A stretch of 64,000 nt of DNA, taken from the NCBI RefSeq assembly GCF_022869825.1, contig NZ_CP094971.1, positions 1,365,501 to 1,429,500 on the forward strand, read 5' to 3'. Each line of letters opens with the position of its first letter. Position 1 is the stretch's first letter. The position numbers were made by a program, and so were the translations under genes. Of this stretch, positions 55,926 through 63,656 are shown piece after piece. The notes under the pieces were generated by a model. That model did no database searches and had not been told where the DNA came from. It saw only the letters and a program-made list of their open reading frames with translations. Source of the DNA: Clostridium sp. BJN0001. GTDB taxonomy: Bacteria > Bacillota > Clostridia > Clostridiales > Clostridiaceae.

Positions 55926-57281
55926 TCAATCTCCTTTATATGTTCCAATTATCTTTCTGTATGGAATCCATGCATAGCATGATGAATCTATAGTGTGGTT
56001 GTTCTTATCTTCTGGAATGTCTTTGTCTTCTTCCCATGAATAAGTCTCAAGCTCTTTTATATGCTCAATACAATGGTCACACACAGAATAAAAGACTCCA
56101 TCAGTACTACCAAGCCATGATAATACAAATTCTATTCTATCTATAATTTCAACTTTCTTATAGCTGTTATTAAAGTTATATACATTAGGATGTAATCTCT
56201 TATATTTAATAAGTTCAGTTATTGTTGCCTGGTCAGCGCTATCTACAAATATATTTCTTGCAAGTCCCCATTTTCTTCTATTCCTATCTAAAAATTTAAC
56301 AAACTTAACTGCTGTGTCAGATGGTGCTAAAGGCTGTTCTTTATTGTCTTTGTTGTTATAAACTCTTTCATCTAAATAAACCAGTTTCTTATCATCTGTT
56401 ATACCTAAGAATGTCATAGCAATAGTATCATGACTCTGACTTGAGTATGATGTATCAAGTCCTGCTGTAAATTGTATAAATCTTAATTTCTTAGCCTGCT
56501 CTTTAGATATAAGGTTTTTCTTTCTATCAAAGTTAGGGAATATTAATCCTGTAGCCCTTCCTCTAAGTCCTTCTATCTTATTCTTATAAAGTTTAGTACC
56601 TTTTGGAGCACTTAACTTCTTTTTCTCTATATCTGCTTCACTTAAAGATGCATTATCATAAAAAGAAAAGAACCAGTATACCCAGTTCTTCTTTGTTTGA
56701 CATCTATTTAAATCTTCCATAATTGAATCAGGAACATCTTTTTCATATTTCTTTAATGGCCTGCTACAATTAATAAATTCATCATACACTGATAGATTAG
56801 GATCATCAGGATTAAGCGTACCCATCAGATAATCGTTTCTTGTAGATATTTCTCTTACAAAGTCTATATCAGCTGTATTAATTTCATCAATCATAACACA
56901 ACCGAACTGAGAACCAAGGGCCATCTTCCACTTGTCTTTATTATCATATCCTAAAACATAGATTATCTTTTCGCCTTTAGATGTCTGATATCTTATATGT
57001 GGAATCTTATTATCTTTATCACCATTTCCATTATATTTAACAAGTTCTCCAAACACATCTAACAATCCATATTCTTTTTGTATAATATTCTTTTCTGCAA
57101 CTCCTGTTGTCTTACTTGCTATAATGTGCATTTTCTTATCTGATTTAGCAACATTAAGCATAAATTTTACTATACCGACTGTAGTTTTTCCTGCTGCTGT
57201 AGTACCTTCAAGAAATTCAACTGGTGCTTTACACCTTAAGAAATCTTTATATTTCTTAGACAGCTTATATTCATCATTCAT
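55926..57281 (-). CDS. Terminase large subunit
   Basis: About 451 residues: the DNA-packaging motor. The ATPase domain has Walker A LEGTTAAGKTT near residue 25 and Walker B CVMIDEIN. The RNase H-like nuclease has acidic residues in AGLDTSYSS, FVDSADQA and HTIDSSCYAW. The ATG at 57281 overlaps the small-subunit stop by 8 bp. Confidence 0.94.
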   Translation of the reverse strand: MNDEYKLSKKYKDFLRCKAPVEFLEGTTAAGKTTVGIVKFMLNVAKSDKKMHIIASKTTGVAEKNIIQKEYGLLDVFGELVKYNGNGDKDNKIPHIRYQTSKGEKIIYVLGYDNKDKWKMALGSQFGCVMIDEINTADIDFVREISTRNDYLMGTLNPDDPNLSVYDEFINCSRPLKKYEKDVPDSIMEDLNRCQTKKNWVYWFFSFYDNASLSEADIEKKKLSAPKGTKLYKNKIEGLRGRATGLIFPNFDRKKNLISKEQAKKLRFIQFTAGLDTSYSSQSHDTIAMTFLGITDDKKLVYLDERVYNNKDNKEQPLAPSDTAVKFVKFLDRNRRKWGLARNIFVDSADQATITELIKYKRLHPNVYNFNNSYKKVEIIDRIEFVLSWLGSTDGVFYSVCDHCIEHIKELETYSWEEDKDIPEDKNNHTIDSSCYAWIPYRKIIGTYKGD

Positions 57282-58041
57282 TATAGCCACTCTCATTTAA
57301 CTCATTTAATATTGAATCAAGTTTTTTAGTACTATTACTATTTCCTTTTTTATTATCTTCACCTGTTATCTTACTCCTTTGAGCTTTTATTAATTTAATA
57401 CGTTCTTTCTGTTCTTTAGTTGCAAAGTCCCAATTTTTATGAAGTAATTCTTCATAAGTATTTATCATCTTGCTTAGTCTATCCATAGCTTTAGAATTAA
57501 TATCTAAACTGTTATTTTCTTTATCCCATGCAAACTGTATCTCATATTCCTTAGAATTGTTTTTTCCCCAACTTTCTTTTTTAAGCTCTTTAGTTAAATC
57601 TTTTTTATTTTTAACTGAAGTTATCTTTTGGCTTACTAATATCTTAGCCCATAATATATCAATTGCATATCCAAGCTTATCAACCTTACTTATTTCTAAA
57701 TTAGCAGTTTGTTCATATGCACTTTTCAATCCTACTGGAAACCATTTTTTAATAAACTCATTAGGAAGTCTTTTGCTTTCATCACAATACATTCCATGCT
57801 TAAGAGAATTTAAATTTCCCTTAGGAGCTCCTCCATTGTTACCTATTGCATTCTTGTTTCCAGATGGAGCACCCACATTACCTTTTAATTTTCTATTCCA
57901 ATTATCTTTATTCTTCCATGCATAAACTCTACTTACTTTCTCATTTAACATATCAGCTATTTCTTTAGGCTTAAGCTTTCCTTTATTGTCTTTAAATATT
58001 TTAAATGCTTTATCTCTGTTTGGGCTTCTTGAGTTTGCCAC
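57274..58041 (-). CDS. Terminase small subunit
   Basis: 255 residues. The N-terminal helix-turn-helix (KPKEIADMLNEKVSRVYAWK) binds packaging-site DNA. A Gly/Asn-rich linker repeats GAPxGNxN twice (GAPSGNKNAIG, GAPKGNLNSLK). The C-terminal part is helical and would contact the large subunit. The start is GTG, 9 nt after GGAGG. Confidence 0.88.
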   Translation of the reverse strand: MANSRSPNRDKAFKIFKDNKGKLKPKEIADMLNEKVSRVYAWKNKDNWNRKLKGNVGAPSGNKNAIGNNGGAPKGNLNSLKHGMYCDESKRLPNEFIKKWFPVGLKSAYEQTANLEISKVDKLGYAIDILWAKILVSQKITSVKNKKDLTKELKKESWGKNNSKEYEIQFAWDKENNSLDINSKAMDRLSKMINTYEELLHKNWDFATKEQKERIKLIKAQRSKITGEDNKKGNSNSTKKLDSILNELNESGYNE

Positions 58042-58072
58042 AATTAATTACCTCCATAAAAAAGAGAAGACC

Positions 58073-58684
58073 TTAATTAGCCTTCTCCTCATATCTTTTA
58101 ATATATTTATATAATGTTGTTCTACTTTTTAAATTCAAGAGTTTTGTAAATTGCACTGCACTTATCTTTTTGTCTTTCCATTGTTTATAAAGTTTCTCAA
58201 AACCTTCTGGAAGTGGTGCTAAAGGTCTACCTTTATATTTTCCTTTAGCTTTAGCAATTGCAATTCCTTCTGCTTGCCTAGATCTTATCTTTTTTCTTTC
58301 TTCTTCTGCTATAGCTCCAAGAACTTCAATAAGAATATTATTAATCATATCGAATACCCATTCATTACCTTTTGGCAAATCTATAAGTGTAGTTGGTATA
58401 TTTAATATCTTTACTCTTATCTTATTATTTTTAAAATAATCAAGTTCTTCCTTTAATCCTTCTTTATTTCTACCAAGTCTATCAAGTTCTTTGATGATTA
58501 AAATATCACCTGCTCTTAATATAGTCTTAAGCGCCTGATAATTTTTTCTGTTAAAATCTTTACCACTTTGCTTATCTATATAAATATTTTGATATTCTAG
58601 CTCTGAACAGTAATTCTTTAACGCCTGAATCTGTCTATCTTCTTTTTGATCCATACTTGATACCCTAACATATCCAAAAATCAT
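58073..58684 (-). CDS. Small serine recombinase (resolvase/invertase family)
   Basis: 203 residues. The catalytic Ser is in YVRVSSMDQ; the active-site Arg cluster is in IKELDRLGRNKEGL; the C-terminal Hin-like helix-turn-helix is KISAVQFTKLLNLKSRTTLY. This size fits resolvases and invertases, not large phage integrases. GGAGGG lies before the ATG. It has its own promoter and stands between the terminase and tyrosine recombinase genes. Its target sites are not established. Confidence 0.92.
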   Translation of the reverse strand: MIFGYVRVSSMDQKEDRQIQALKNYCSELEYQNIYIDKQSGKDFNRKNYQALKTILRAGDILIIKELDRLGRNKEGLKEELDYFKNNKIRVKILNIPTTLIDLPKGNEWVFDMINNILIEVLGAIAEEERKKIRSRQAEGIAIAKAKGKYKGRPLAPLPEGFEKLYKQWKDKKISAVQFTKLLNLKSRTTLYKYIKRYEEKAN

Positions 58685-58721
58685 AAATTCAATTCCCTCC
58701 GAAACAATATTTTATGATTTT

Positions 58722-58750
58722 ATTATAAATGTTCATTTTGAGTATGTAAA
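58722..58750 (-). promoter_or_regulatory. Promoter of the serine recombinase gene
   Basis: Minus-strand -35 TTTACA (58750-58745), 17-nt spacer, -10 TATAAT (58727-58722). An outer inverted repeat TGTTCA (58730-58735) / TGAACA (58758-58763) flanks the -35 and could be an operator. Confidence 0.65.
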
Positions 58751-58832
58751 GTATTATTGAACACTTTTGTGGTTAAATTTCTATAAAATTTATTTAATTT
58801 CTTCAAATTTTTTATTATTATATCTGTTCTTT

Positions 58833-58861
58833 ATAAAGTGCACCTAAAATGTACACTTTAT
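58833..58861. repeat. Inverted repeat upstream of the serine recombinase
   Basis: Arms ataaagtgcac and gtacactttat match at 10 of 11 positions around a 7-bp centre (29 bp overall). There is no T-run, so it is not a terminator. It may be a recombinase or repressor site. Confidence 0.6.
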
Positions 58862-59150
58862 TAAAACAAATTTATAAAGTCAAACCATTATGCTTAAACC
58901 CACTAAATACAATACATAAGGGCTAATTTAATTGAGTTGCTCTTAGGTTGAATTTTTAATAAAATTTTGATTGAAGTTTTTTTAATTATTATTTAAATCT
59001 ATCTAAAGCCTTTAAATTCAATAGCTAAGCTATATTTCTCACTCTACTTTTAAATCCGCTATAATACCTATGATTACTGATTAATATTTTTTAATGCTTA
59101 TATTAGAAAGAATTTTTTTATTAGTATCCAAATAAGTATGTTCCCCTACA

Positions 59151-59168
59151 TTGCTTATTAATAAGCAA
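59151..59168. repeat. Perfect 18-bp palindrome
   Basis: TTGCTTATTAATAAGCAA is a perfect palindrome 3 bp beyond the stop codon of the tyrosine recombinase. No T-run follows, so a protein-binding site is more likely than a terminator. Confidence 0.6.
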
Positions 59169-59170
59169 AA

Positions 59171-59824
59171 TTATAATCTATCATCAGTTATCTTTGCAGC
59201 TTCTTCTCTGTCTTTCTTAGTAAATCCTAGATATAATTTTGTTGTTTCTATGTTCTTATGTCCCAAACATTCCCTTACATAATTTAAATCATGAGTTGCA
59301 TCCCATAATCTCATTGCATATGTCTTTCTCATACTATGGCCCCCTATATGTTCTATTTTTAAATCTTTTCCAACATCAGCTAAAAATTCTGAATATGATT
59401 TAGATGTTATATATTTTCCTTTATTTGACTTAAAAGCATATTCCGATTTTATTTTATTTTTCACATATCTTTTTAAAAGTTTTTTTAAGTTATTCTTTAT
59501 TTCTGCTTGTCTTGACTTTGGCTTCTTTAACTTTATATTCTTATTTCTAATTTTCTTTTTCTTCCAACGCTTATACTGTTTCTGCTCTTGTATTCTAAAA
59601 TATCCATTTTCTAATGCTTCTTTAATTTCTCCTATCGTTAAACAAACTAAATCTTCTGTCCTATATCCTGTTGCAATTCCAAGTTGAAAAAGCATTAAAT
59701 TTCTTTTTGGATATTTTTTGCTCATTTCTTCTATTCTATATTTAAACTGTAAATATTCTTCTTCTGGAATTGGTTCAGATGGCTCCTTTATTTTTCTGTC
59801 TAAATCATCATCTGTAAAATTCAT
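59171..59824 (-). CDS. Short tyrosine recombinase/integrase
   Basis: About 217 residues. The catalytic set is present: Arg in GIATGYRTEDL, His and Arg in GGHSMRKTYAM, His in LGHKNIETT and Tyr in KLYLGF. The usual N-terminal arm-binding domain is missing; only the core-binding fragment and catalytic domain remain. The ATG at 59824 overlaps the stop of the zinc-ribbon gene (ATGA), giving clear coupling; an earlier in-frame start at 59881 lacks a good ribosome-binding site. Because it lies mid-prophage it is probably not the prophage integrase. Confidence 0.87.
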   Translation of the reverse strand: MNFTDDDLDRKIKEPSEPIPEEEYLQFKYRIEEMSKKYPKRNLMLFQLGIATGYRTEDLVCLTIGEIKEALENGYFRIQEQKQYKRWKKKKIRNKNIKLKKPKSRQAEIKNNLKKLLKRYVKNKIKSEYAFKSNKGKYITSKSYSEFLADVGKDLKIEHIGGHSMRKTYAMRLWDATHDLNYVRECLGHKNIETTKLYLGFTKKDREEAAKITDDRL

Positions 59825-60045
59825 TGTCTCACTTGTTTTATAACTCCGTGTTCTTTTTTCCAAGCCATATGTTTCATACATTCCCGAAGATCATCAGTTT
59901 CAATTGTGGGATTTATTTTTTTGCATCCGCAATATGGACATGATAAATATTTATTTTTAAACATATTTTTGCTTATATCTGAATTCATTAAAATAAATTC
60001 ACTATGACATCCCTTACATTTATAACTTTTATATATTTTCTTCAT
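59821..60045 (-). CDS. Small zinc-ribbon phage protein
   Basis: 74 residues with two Cys pairs, CKGC near residue 10 and CPYCGC near residue 36, forming a zinc ribbon. It is coupled to the tyrosine recombinase by a 4-bp stop/start overlap, suggesting a joint function such as a recombination accessory (inference). GTGAGGAT precedes the ATG. Confidence 0.7.
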   Translation of the reverse strand: MKKIYKSYKCKGCHSEFILMNSDISKNMFKNKYLSCPYCGCKKINPTIETDDLRECMKHMAWKKEHGVIKQVRQ

Positions 60046-60067
60046 ATCCTCACCTCACAATACAATA

Positions 60068-60104
60068 TAAATAAAAGCACATACGATAATGTATGTGCTT
60101 TGTT
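60068..60104 (-). terminator. Terminator/hairpin upstream of the zinc-ribbon gene
   Basis: Perfect 11-bp stem (60074-60084 with 60091-60101), then TTTTATTTATATT on the minus strand. Confidence 0.7.
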
Positions 60105-60160
60105 TAAATCTATATTCAATTTTTCACCATACCGAAATCCTAACATTATTTTCTTAATTT

Positions 60161-60249
60161 GTCCATAAAATTTTCCTTTACTTTTCCTCAAATCTTCCTT
60201 AGTTCTTCCCTAATTTATCCTTAAATTTTCTCTATTTTTTCTTATCTAA
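60161..60249 (-). repeat. 11-bp-phased purine-rich direct repeat array
   Basis: On the minus strand, AAGGAA-like cores recur with their GG at 60219, 60208, 60197, 60186, 60175 and 60163 (plus-strand CC positions), spaced 11, 11, 11, 11 and 12 bp. Two weaker units continue to 60249. The degenerate unit is TTCCTTAnnTT on the plus strand. No open frame explains it. It lies just downstream of the ArpU-like gene. Confidence 0.65.
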
Positions 60250-60261
60250 TTTTATAAATGA

Positions 60262-60642
60262 TTAACAATAACCTATTCCAAGTGCAAATTTATATAATGC
60301 ATCTTCCTTTAATTTATAATATTTATTCTTGTCTATTTTTAATTCATCAATTATTTCAGTCATTGTCATATTATCATTAAAGTAACCTGTTTCTATTATT
60401 CTTTTACTTCTTTTATCAAGATTATCAAATACAAAACCTATTGCATTTACTAATGCTCTTTTATATTCAAGGTTTGCCACACTTTTTCCAACAGGATCAG
60501 CAGTACTTATGTTTTTATCAAGAATTATATCTGGTCGTATTGCACCACCTAATCCAGGAGTTTCAATTGATATAAGATAATATGGATAATTTTTTAAATC
60601 ATTTTCTACTGCAAACTTAATTTTTTTATTATTAATTCTCAT
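60262..60642 (-). CDS. ArpU-like phage late transcriptional regulator
   Basis: About 126 residues. The C-terminal sigma-region-4-like helix-turn-helix is MTMTEIIDELKIDKNKYYKL, and the DKRSKRIIETGYF helix precedes it. This is the usual ArpU/RinA-type gene found before terminase in Firmicute phages, where it activates packaging and structural genes. The ATG at 60642 is preferred (AGGTG with 5-nt spacing); a longer frame to 60750 would read through the divergent small-RNA candidate and lacks a ribosome-binding site. Confidence 0.8.
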   Translation of the reverse strand: MRINNKKIKFAVENDLKNYPYYLISIETPGLGGAIRPDIILDKNISTADPVGKSVANLEYKRALVNAIGFVFDNLDKRSKRIIETGYFNDNMTMTEIIDELKIDKNKYYKLKEDALYKFALGIGYC

Positions 60643-60667
60643 TTTGTCACCTATCCTTTTTACATTA

Positions 60668-60676
60668 TGGTATAAT
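60668..60676 (+). promoter_or_regulatory. Extended -10 promoter for the small plus-strand RNA
   Basis: TGGTATAAT: a perfect TATAAT (60671-60676) with TG at the extended -10 position. No good -35 at 17 nt; a TTGTCA lies 21 nt upstream. Confidence 0.6.
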
Positions 60677-60681
60677 TTAGA

Positions 60682-60758
60682 TAGGCGTATTAGAGAACTG
60701 GTGTTCAAGTGCAATTCTCTAATATATTTTATGGTGTTCTTTATGAGCACCTTTTTTT
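60682..60758 (+). ncRNA. Candidate small RNA with two hairpins and an intrinsic terminator
   Basis: About 77 nt, divergent from the ArpU-like gene. Hairpin 1 has a perfect 9-bp stem (60689-60697 with 60715-60723) and a 17-nt loop. Hairpin 2 is a terminator: GGTGTTC (60733-60739), loop TTTAT, GAGCACC (60745-60751), then T7. The loop of hairpin 1 contains a second exact GGTGTTC (60700-60706), which could pair with GAGCACC instead. No reading frame fits. I do not recognise a known RNA family. Confidence 0.55.
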
Positions 60759-60783
60759 ATTCATAAAGTCTTAGCATTGTGAA

Positions 60784-60826
60784 ATAAAAAAACACCGTAT
60801 ATCTCATTGTAGATAATACGGTATTT
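60784..60826 (-). terminator. Terminator after the HEPN gene
   Basis: Hairpin ACCGTAT-ATCT with AGAT-(a)-ATACGGT, followed on the minus strand by a T7 run. Confidence 0.8.
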
Positions 60827-60851
60827 ATAATATTAATCTTATTAAACAAAT

Positions 60852-61682
60852 TTACTTAATAAACTGTGGGCAATTAAAAATCATGTCATCAATTTTTTTA
60901 AATACAACTTTTTCATCAATTTTATATATTTTCATCATAATTTTAGAAAACAACTCTTTTAGATCATAATATTTAACATATAATTCATCACTTGATAGTT
61001 TTTTAACTACTTCTTTTACTTCTCCATGAACAACTTTACTTCTTAAGTTATACATCCACTTAACTAAATCACGTATATTTTTTCTTTCTTCTGCTTTATT
61101 AGCTGCTATAATGCTTGAATATAAAGATACCCTATAAGTAAGTTCACCTTGTCCTTCAACTAATAATGCTTCTAAACCTGTTATAATATTTAATATACTA
61201 ATTTCAATTGACATACTTGTACAAGCATTAACATATTGATTGTAAGCATATGACCACCTTGTTGGATGATAGTTATTTTCTTTTTTCTTTTTTCTTTGTT
61301 CCTTATTATATTCAATAATCAGATTAAATGTATCTTTTAAATCACTAATATTTTCTTCATTGATATTTATTTTTCTTTTATCTATTTGATATTCATTATT
61401 TTTTGATGAATAATAATTGATCATTGTACAAGATAAATCCTTTATAAAAGAATATGTTACATCATCACTTTCATCTGCATAGGCTTGAATATGAACCTTT
61501 GGCATACTAAATTCTAATGCCCTATAAAATAATACTATGTTATTCTCATATAAATTTTTTGAATCATCAATCTGTACCATTGTTTCTTTAGCATTTTCAT
61601 AACTCTGTCTCAATACTATATAATTATTTAGTTTATATTGTTCTTTATCAAGTTCGATATTCTTTATATAAAACTTTCCCAA
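60852..61682 (-). CDS. HEPN-domain protein (Apea-like), possible defence or abortive-infection RNase
   Basis: 276 residues. The C-terminal half resembles the Apea-like HEPN fold: IITGLEALLVEGQGELTYRV, then a SSIIAA helix, and the Rx4-6H motif as NLRSKVVHG. That motif is the RNase centre of many HEPN toxins. The N-terminal half is mixed alpha/beta with no recognised family. The start is TTG, 6 nt after GGGGGAG. It stands alone, with its own terminator, between the late regulator and early genes. Anti-phage activity is inferred from the family. Confidence 0.72.
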   Translation of the reverse strand: MGKFYIKNIELDKEQYKLNNYIVLRQSYENAKETMVQIDDSKNLYENNIVLFYRALEFSMPKVHIQAYADESDDVTYSFIKDLSCTMINYYSSKNNEYQIDKRKININEENISDLKDTFNLIIEYNKEQRKKKKENNYHPTRWSYAYNQYVNACTSMSIEISILNIITGLEALLVEGQGELTYRVSLYSSIIAANKAEERKNIRDLVKWMYNLRSKVVHGEVKEVVKKLSSDELYVKYYDLKELFSKIMMKIYKIDEKVVFKKIDDMIFNCPQFIK

Positions 61683-61808
61683 TTCATTCTCCCCCCTTAA
61701 TATCTAATCTATAATTAATATATACTTTATTAGTATATTATACCATATTTTAAATACCATTTTATTCAATTTTCAAAGATCATAACTTTCTATCTAATTC
61801 ATCAAATC

Positions 61809-61946
61809 TACATATTGCTTTTTATTCTTTTAACTGCTCCTATACAAGCGGAACTAATATCCGCTATTTCTCCTGTAGTTAAAATTTCTTTAGTTGCTTG
61901 TAGAAAATTAATTATATTCTCTACTTGTTTAACATTTTTATCCATG
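61809..61946 (-). CDS. Small hypothetical phage protein (45 residues)
   Basis: A short frame starting MDKNVKQVENIINFLQATK, with TTGGAGG 8 nt before the ATG. It is helical with no recognised family. The strong ribosome-binding site and tight packing with neighbours support it. Confidence 0.55.
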
Positions 61947-61976
61947 CTTTAAACCTCCAATTTTTCTTAGCTTGGC

Positions 61977-62177
61977 TTAATATTTAAAAATAAATATTAT
62001 AAAAAATATTAAAGCTATAATATTTAATATTTCTGCTTTGTAAAAAGCCTTAAAATTTATATCTTTTACATTAACTCCACGTTTTTTTGCTCTTATATAT
62101 GATTTAAATAATCTTTTTGACGGATTAATAATATCTATTAAACATGAAATTATTAAAATTATAGCTATTAACTTCAC
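61977..62177 (-). CDS. Small membrane protein
   Basis: 66 residues with a hydrophobic N-terminus (AIILIISCLIDII), a basic middle and a hydrophobic C-terminus (ILNIIALIFFIIFIF): two membrane segments with a positively charged loop. Function unknown. Confidence 0.55.
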   Translation of the reverse strand: MKLIAIILIISCLIDIINPSKRLFKSYIRAKKRGVNVKDINFKAFYKAEILNIIALIFFIIFIFKY

Positions 62178-62209
62178 TCTCTACACCCTTTCTTATATAT
62201 TGCTCTACC

Positions 62210-62407
62210 TCACTTTAAAATTTTAATTTTATAATTTTTTATATAATCATCTGCAATTACAAAGTTATTACATTTTTCTTTTTTGTTTAGATTTTTATTC
62301 TTTAAATCGTAGTTAAAACATTCTTCACAATTGAAACATGCTAAGTCGCTGTCTTTTCTGCTATATGAACAATCAACATTGTTAGCACATATACAATTAC
62401 ATATCAT
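62210..62407 (-). CDS. Small cysteine-rich phage protein
   Basis: 65 residues. Seven Cys lie in the first 31 residues (CNCICANNVDC, ACFNCEEC), suggesting a zinc-binding module. Its ATG overlaps the upstream stop (TAATG). Confidence 0.6.
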   Translation of the reverse strand: MICNCICANNVDCSYSRKDSDLACFNCEECFNYDLKNKNLNKKEKCNNFVIADDYIKNYKIKILK

Positions 62408-62958
62408 TACTGCTTCACATCTATTCTTTCTTTAATTGCATAAAATTCACTTATTTTTATTTCTTCTAAGCCTTTAGGAACATCTTTATCTCCTAGATGC
62501 TCACTAGATATTTTTATATACATCACATTATTTTCATCAATAAGTTTTGCTAAGCTATATCCACCAAATCCTAAACTTTTAAAATAATCATTTGCATATG
62601 GTTCAAGTATATTTATTACAAATTGTTTTTCTATAGCATAGTTCTGAAATGACCTGCTTAATTTCCCATTTGCTCTAAACATACATAATCCACAATCTGA
62701 AGGTCTTAACAATTCTTTTTTAAAAGTCTTTTTGTCGCATTCATTAGGAATAATTCCTATTCTTATATCTTTTTTCTCATATTCATTAAATGCCTTATTA
62801 CAAAATCCATCACCAGTAACATAATATTTTGTTGTTTTTATCTCGTGATTTTTAAAAAAATCACATACACATTTCTTCTGAAACTCAACTCTTTCTATAT
62901 ATTTTTGATAATCTTTATATAACTGAGAATCTTTACCCAGTTTAAATGCTTTTTCCAT
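62407..62958 (-). CDS. Hypothetical early phage protein
   Basis: 183 residues: CVCDFFKNHEIKTTKYYVTGDG, then IGIIPNECDKKTF and PSDCGLCMFRANGKLSRSFQ. Conserved-looking Cys residues suggest metal binding, but no family is recognised. The ATG at 62958 lies 9 nt after AAAGGG; an upstream in-frame start at 62997 would overlap the preceding gene more. Confidence 0.6.
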   Translation of the reverse strand: MEKAFKLGKDSQLYKDYQKYIERVEFQKKCVCDFFKNHEIKTTKYYVTGDGFCNKAFNEYEKKDIRIGIIPNECDKKTFKKELLRPSDCGLCMFRANGKLSRSFQNYAIEKQFVINILEPYANDYFKSLGFGGYSLAKLIDENNVMYIKISSEHLGDKDVPKGLEEIKISEFYAIKERIDVKQ

Positions 62959-62980
62959 ATTTCTACGCCCTTTCTGACTA

Positions 62981-63226
62981 TTATTTAGTATTCTCACTTA
63001 TAAACCATCTTCCAAACATTTCACTTGGAATAATATAAGCACATGGCTGCCATCCACAAATTATGGGATTATAAAATTTTAATTTTCTTTTTTTATTTTT
63101 AATTTCATTTCTGTAACTATCTTTACTTATTTCACTTGTTATCACAACAGATTCACTTTTAAGACTTTTTTCCCACGCTTCAATAAATGAATAATATTTT
63201 TGTTTATTTATTTTACTAACAGCCAT
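62981..63226 (-). CDS. Hypothetical early phage protein
   Basis: 81 residues, basic, with an aromatic-rich C-terminus (FYNPIICGWQPCAYIIPSEM). No recognised family. GAGGAG precedes the ATG and overlaps the end of the preceding 45-residue gene. Confidence 0.6.
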   Translation of the reverse strand: MAVSKINKQKYYSFIEAWEKSLKSESVVITSEISKDSYRNEIKNKKRKLKFYNPIICGWQPCAYIIPSEMFGRWFISENTK

Positions 63227-63228
63227 TT

Positions 63229-63366
63229 CTACTCCTCATTTTTCTTTTTATCTATATATCCTATTTTTATTAATTCCTTTTCAAGAGCTTCTCTAAGATT
63301 TAAACCATTAGCCATATCATCTTGAACATTAGGAATTACTATATCTAAAATCTTATTTATAATCAT
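63229..63366 (-). CDS. Small hypothetical phage protein (45 residues)
   Basis: A short frame starting MIINKILDIVIPNVQDDMAN, with GAGGT 8 nt before the ATG. Its 3' end supplies the GAGGAG site of the next gene, 2 bp away. No recognised family. Confidence 0.55.
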   Translation of the reverse strand: MIINKILDIVIPNVQDDMANGLNLREALEKELIKIGYIDKKKNEE

Positions 63367-63383
63367 TTTAATTACCTCATTTT

Positions 63384-63405
63384 GTAGGAGGATTTCTCCT
63401 CCTAC
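63384..63405. other. Perfect GTAGGAGGA hairpin between early genes
   Basis: A 9-bp perfect stem with a 4-nt loop, upstream of the 45-residue gene on the minus strand. No T-run. The stem contains GGAGG and CCTCC, so it could sequester or mimic a ribosome-binding site. Confidence 0.5.
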
Positions 63406-63447
63406 TTTATAAAAATTGTAACCTTAACTTAGCTTGTAATCCCTTTG

Positions 63448-63645
63448 TTAGTCACAATATTTAACAATTTCTAAATTCTTAATTGGAACATATCCTCTTA
63501 AGCCACTTAACTGTGCAACTATTTTTTTATTAAATAAAAAAGGTGCTCTTTTAACTTTAAATTTTTTATCTTTGTATGTTATTGCATTTGGACACCCTTT
63601 AAGAATTACTGTATCTCCAACTTTAGGTAATCTTCTATTTGACAT
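63448..63645 (-). CDS. Small SH3-like/beta-barrel phage protein
   Basis: 65 residues: RRLPKVGDTVILKGCPNAI and LRGYVPIKNLEIV, a strand-rich KOW/SH3-like pattern. The ATG at 63645 lies 8 nt after AGGAG, just downstream of the helicase stop; the longer frame to 63705 lies within the helicase gene. Confidence 0.6.
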   Translation of the reverse strand: MSNRRLPKVGDTVILKGCPNAITYKDKKFKVKRAPFLFNKKIVAQLSGLRGYVPIKNLEIVKYCD

Positions 63646-63656
63646 ATTAACCACTC

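Larger units (their letters stand above)
58751..59170. other. Non-coding region between recombinase genes
   Basis: About 420 bp without a credible gene. It holds an 11-bp-arm inverted repeat (58833-58861) and, at its end, a perfect palindrome (59151-59168). Otherwise it is AT-rich and unremarkable. Confidence 0.5.

Noticed and set aside
58833-58861. Terminator upstream of the serine recombinase
   Set aside because: The inverted repeat has no T-run on either strand.
59171-59824. Tyrosine recombinase as the prophage integrase
   Set aside because: It is short, lacks an arm-binding domain and sits mid-prophage, about 25 kb from the cotJC junction, coupled to a zinc-ribbon gene.
60161-60249. Coding sequence rich in Lys/Gly on the minus strand
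   Set aside because: All three minus-strand frames are interrupted by stop codons within the array.
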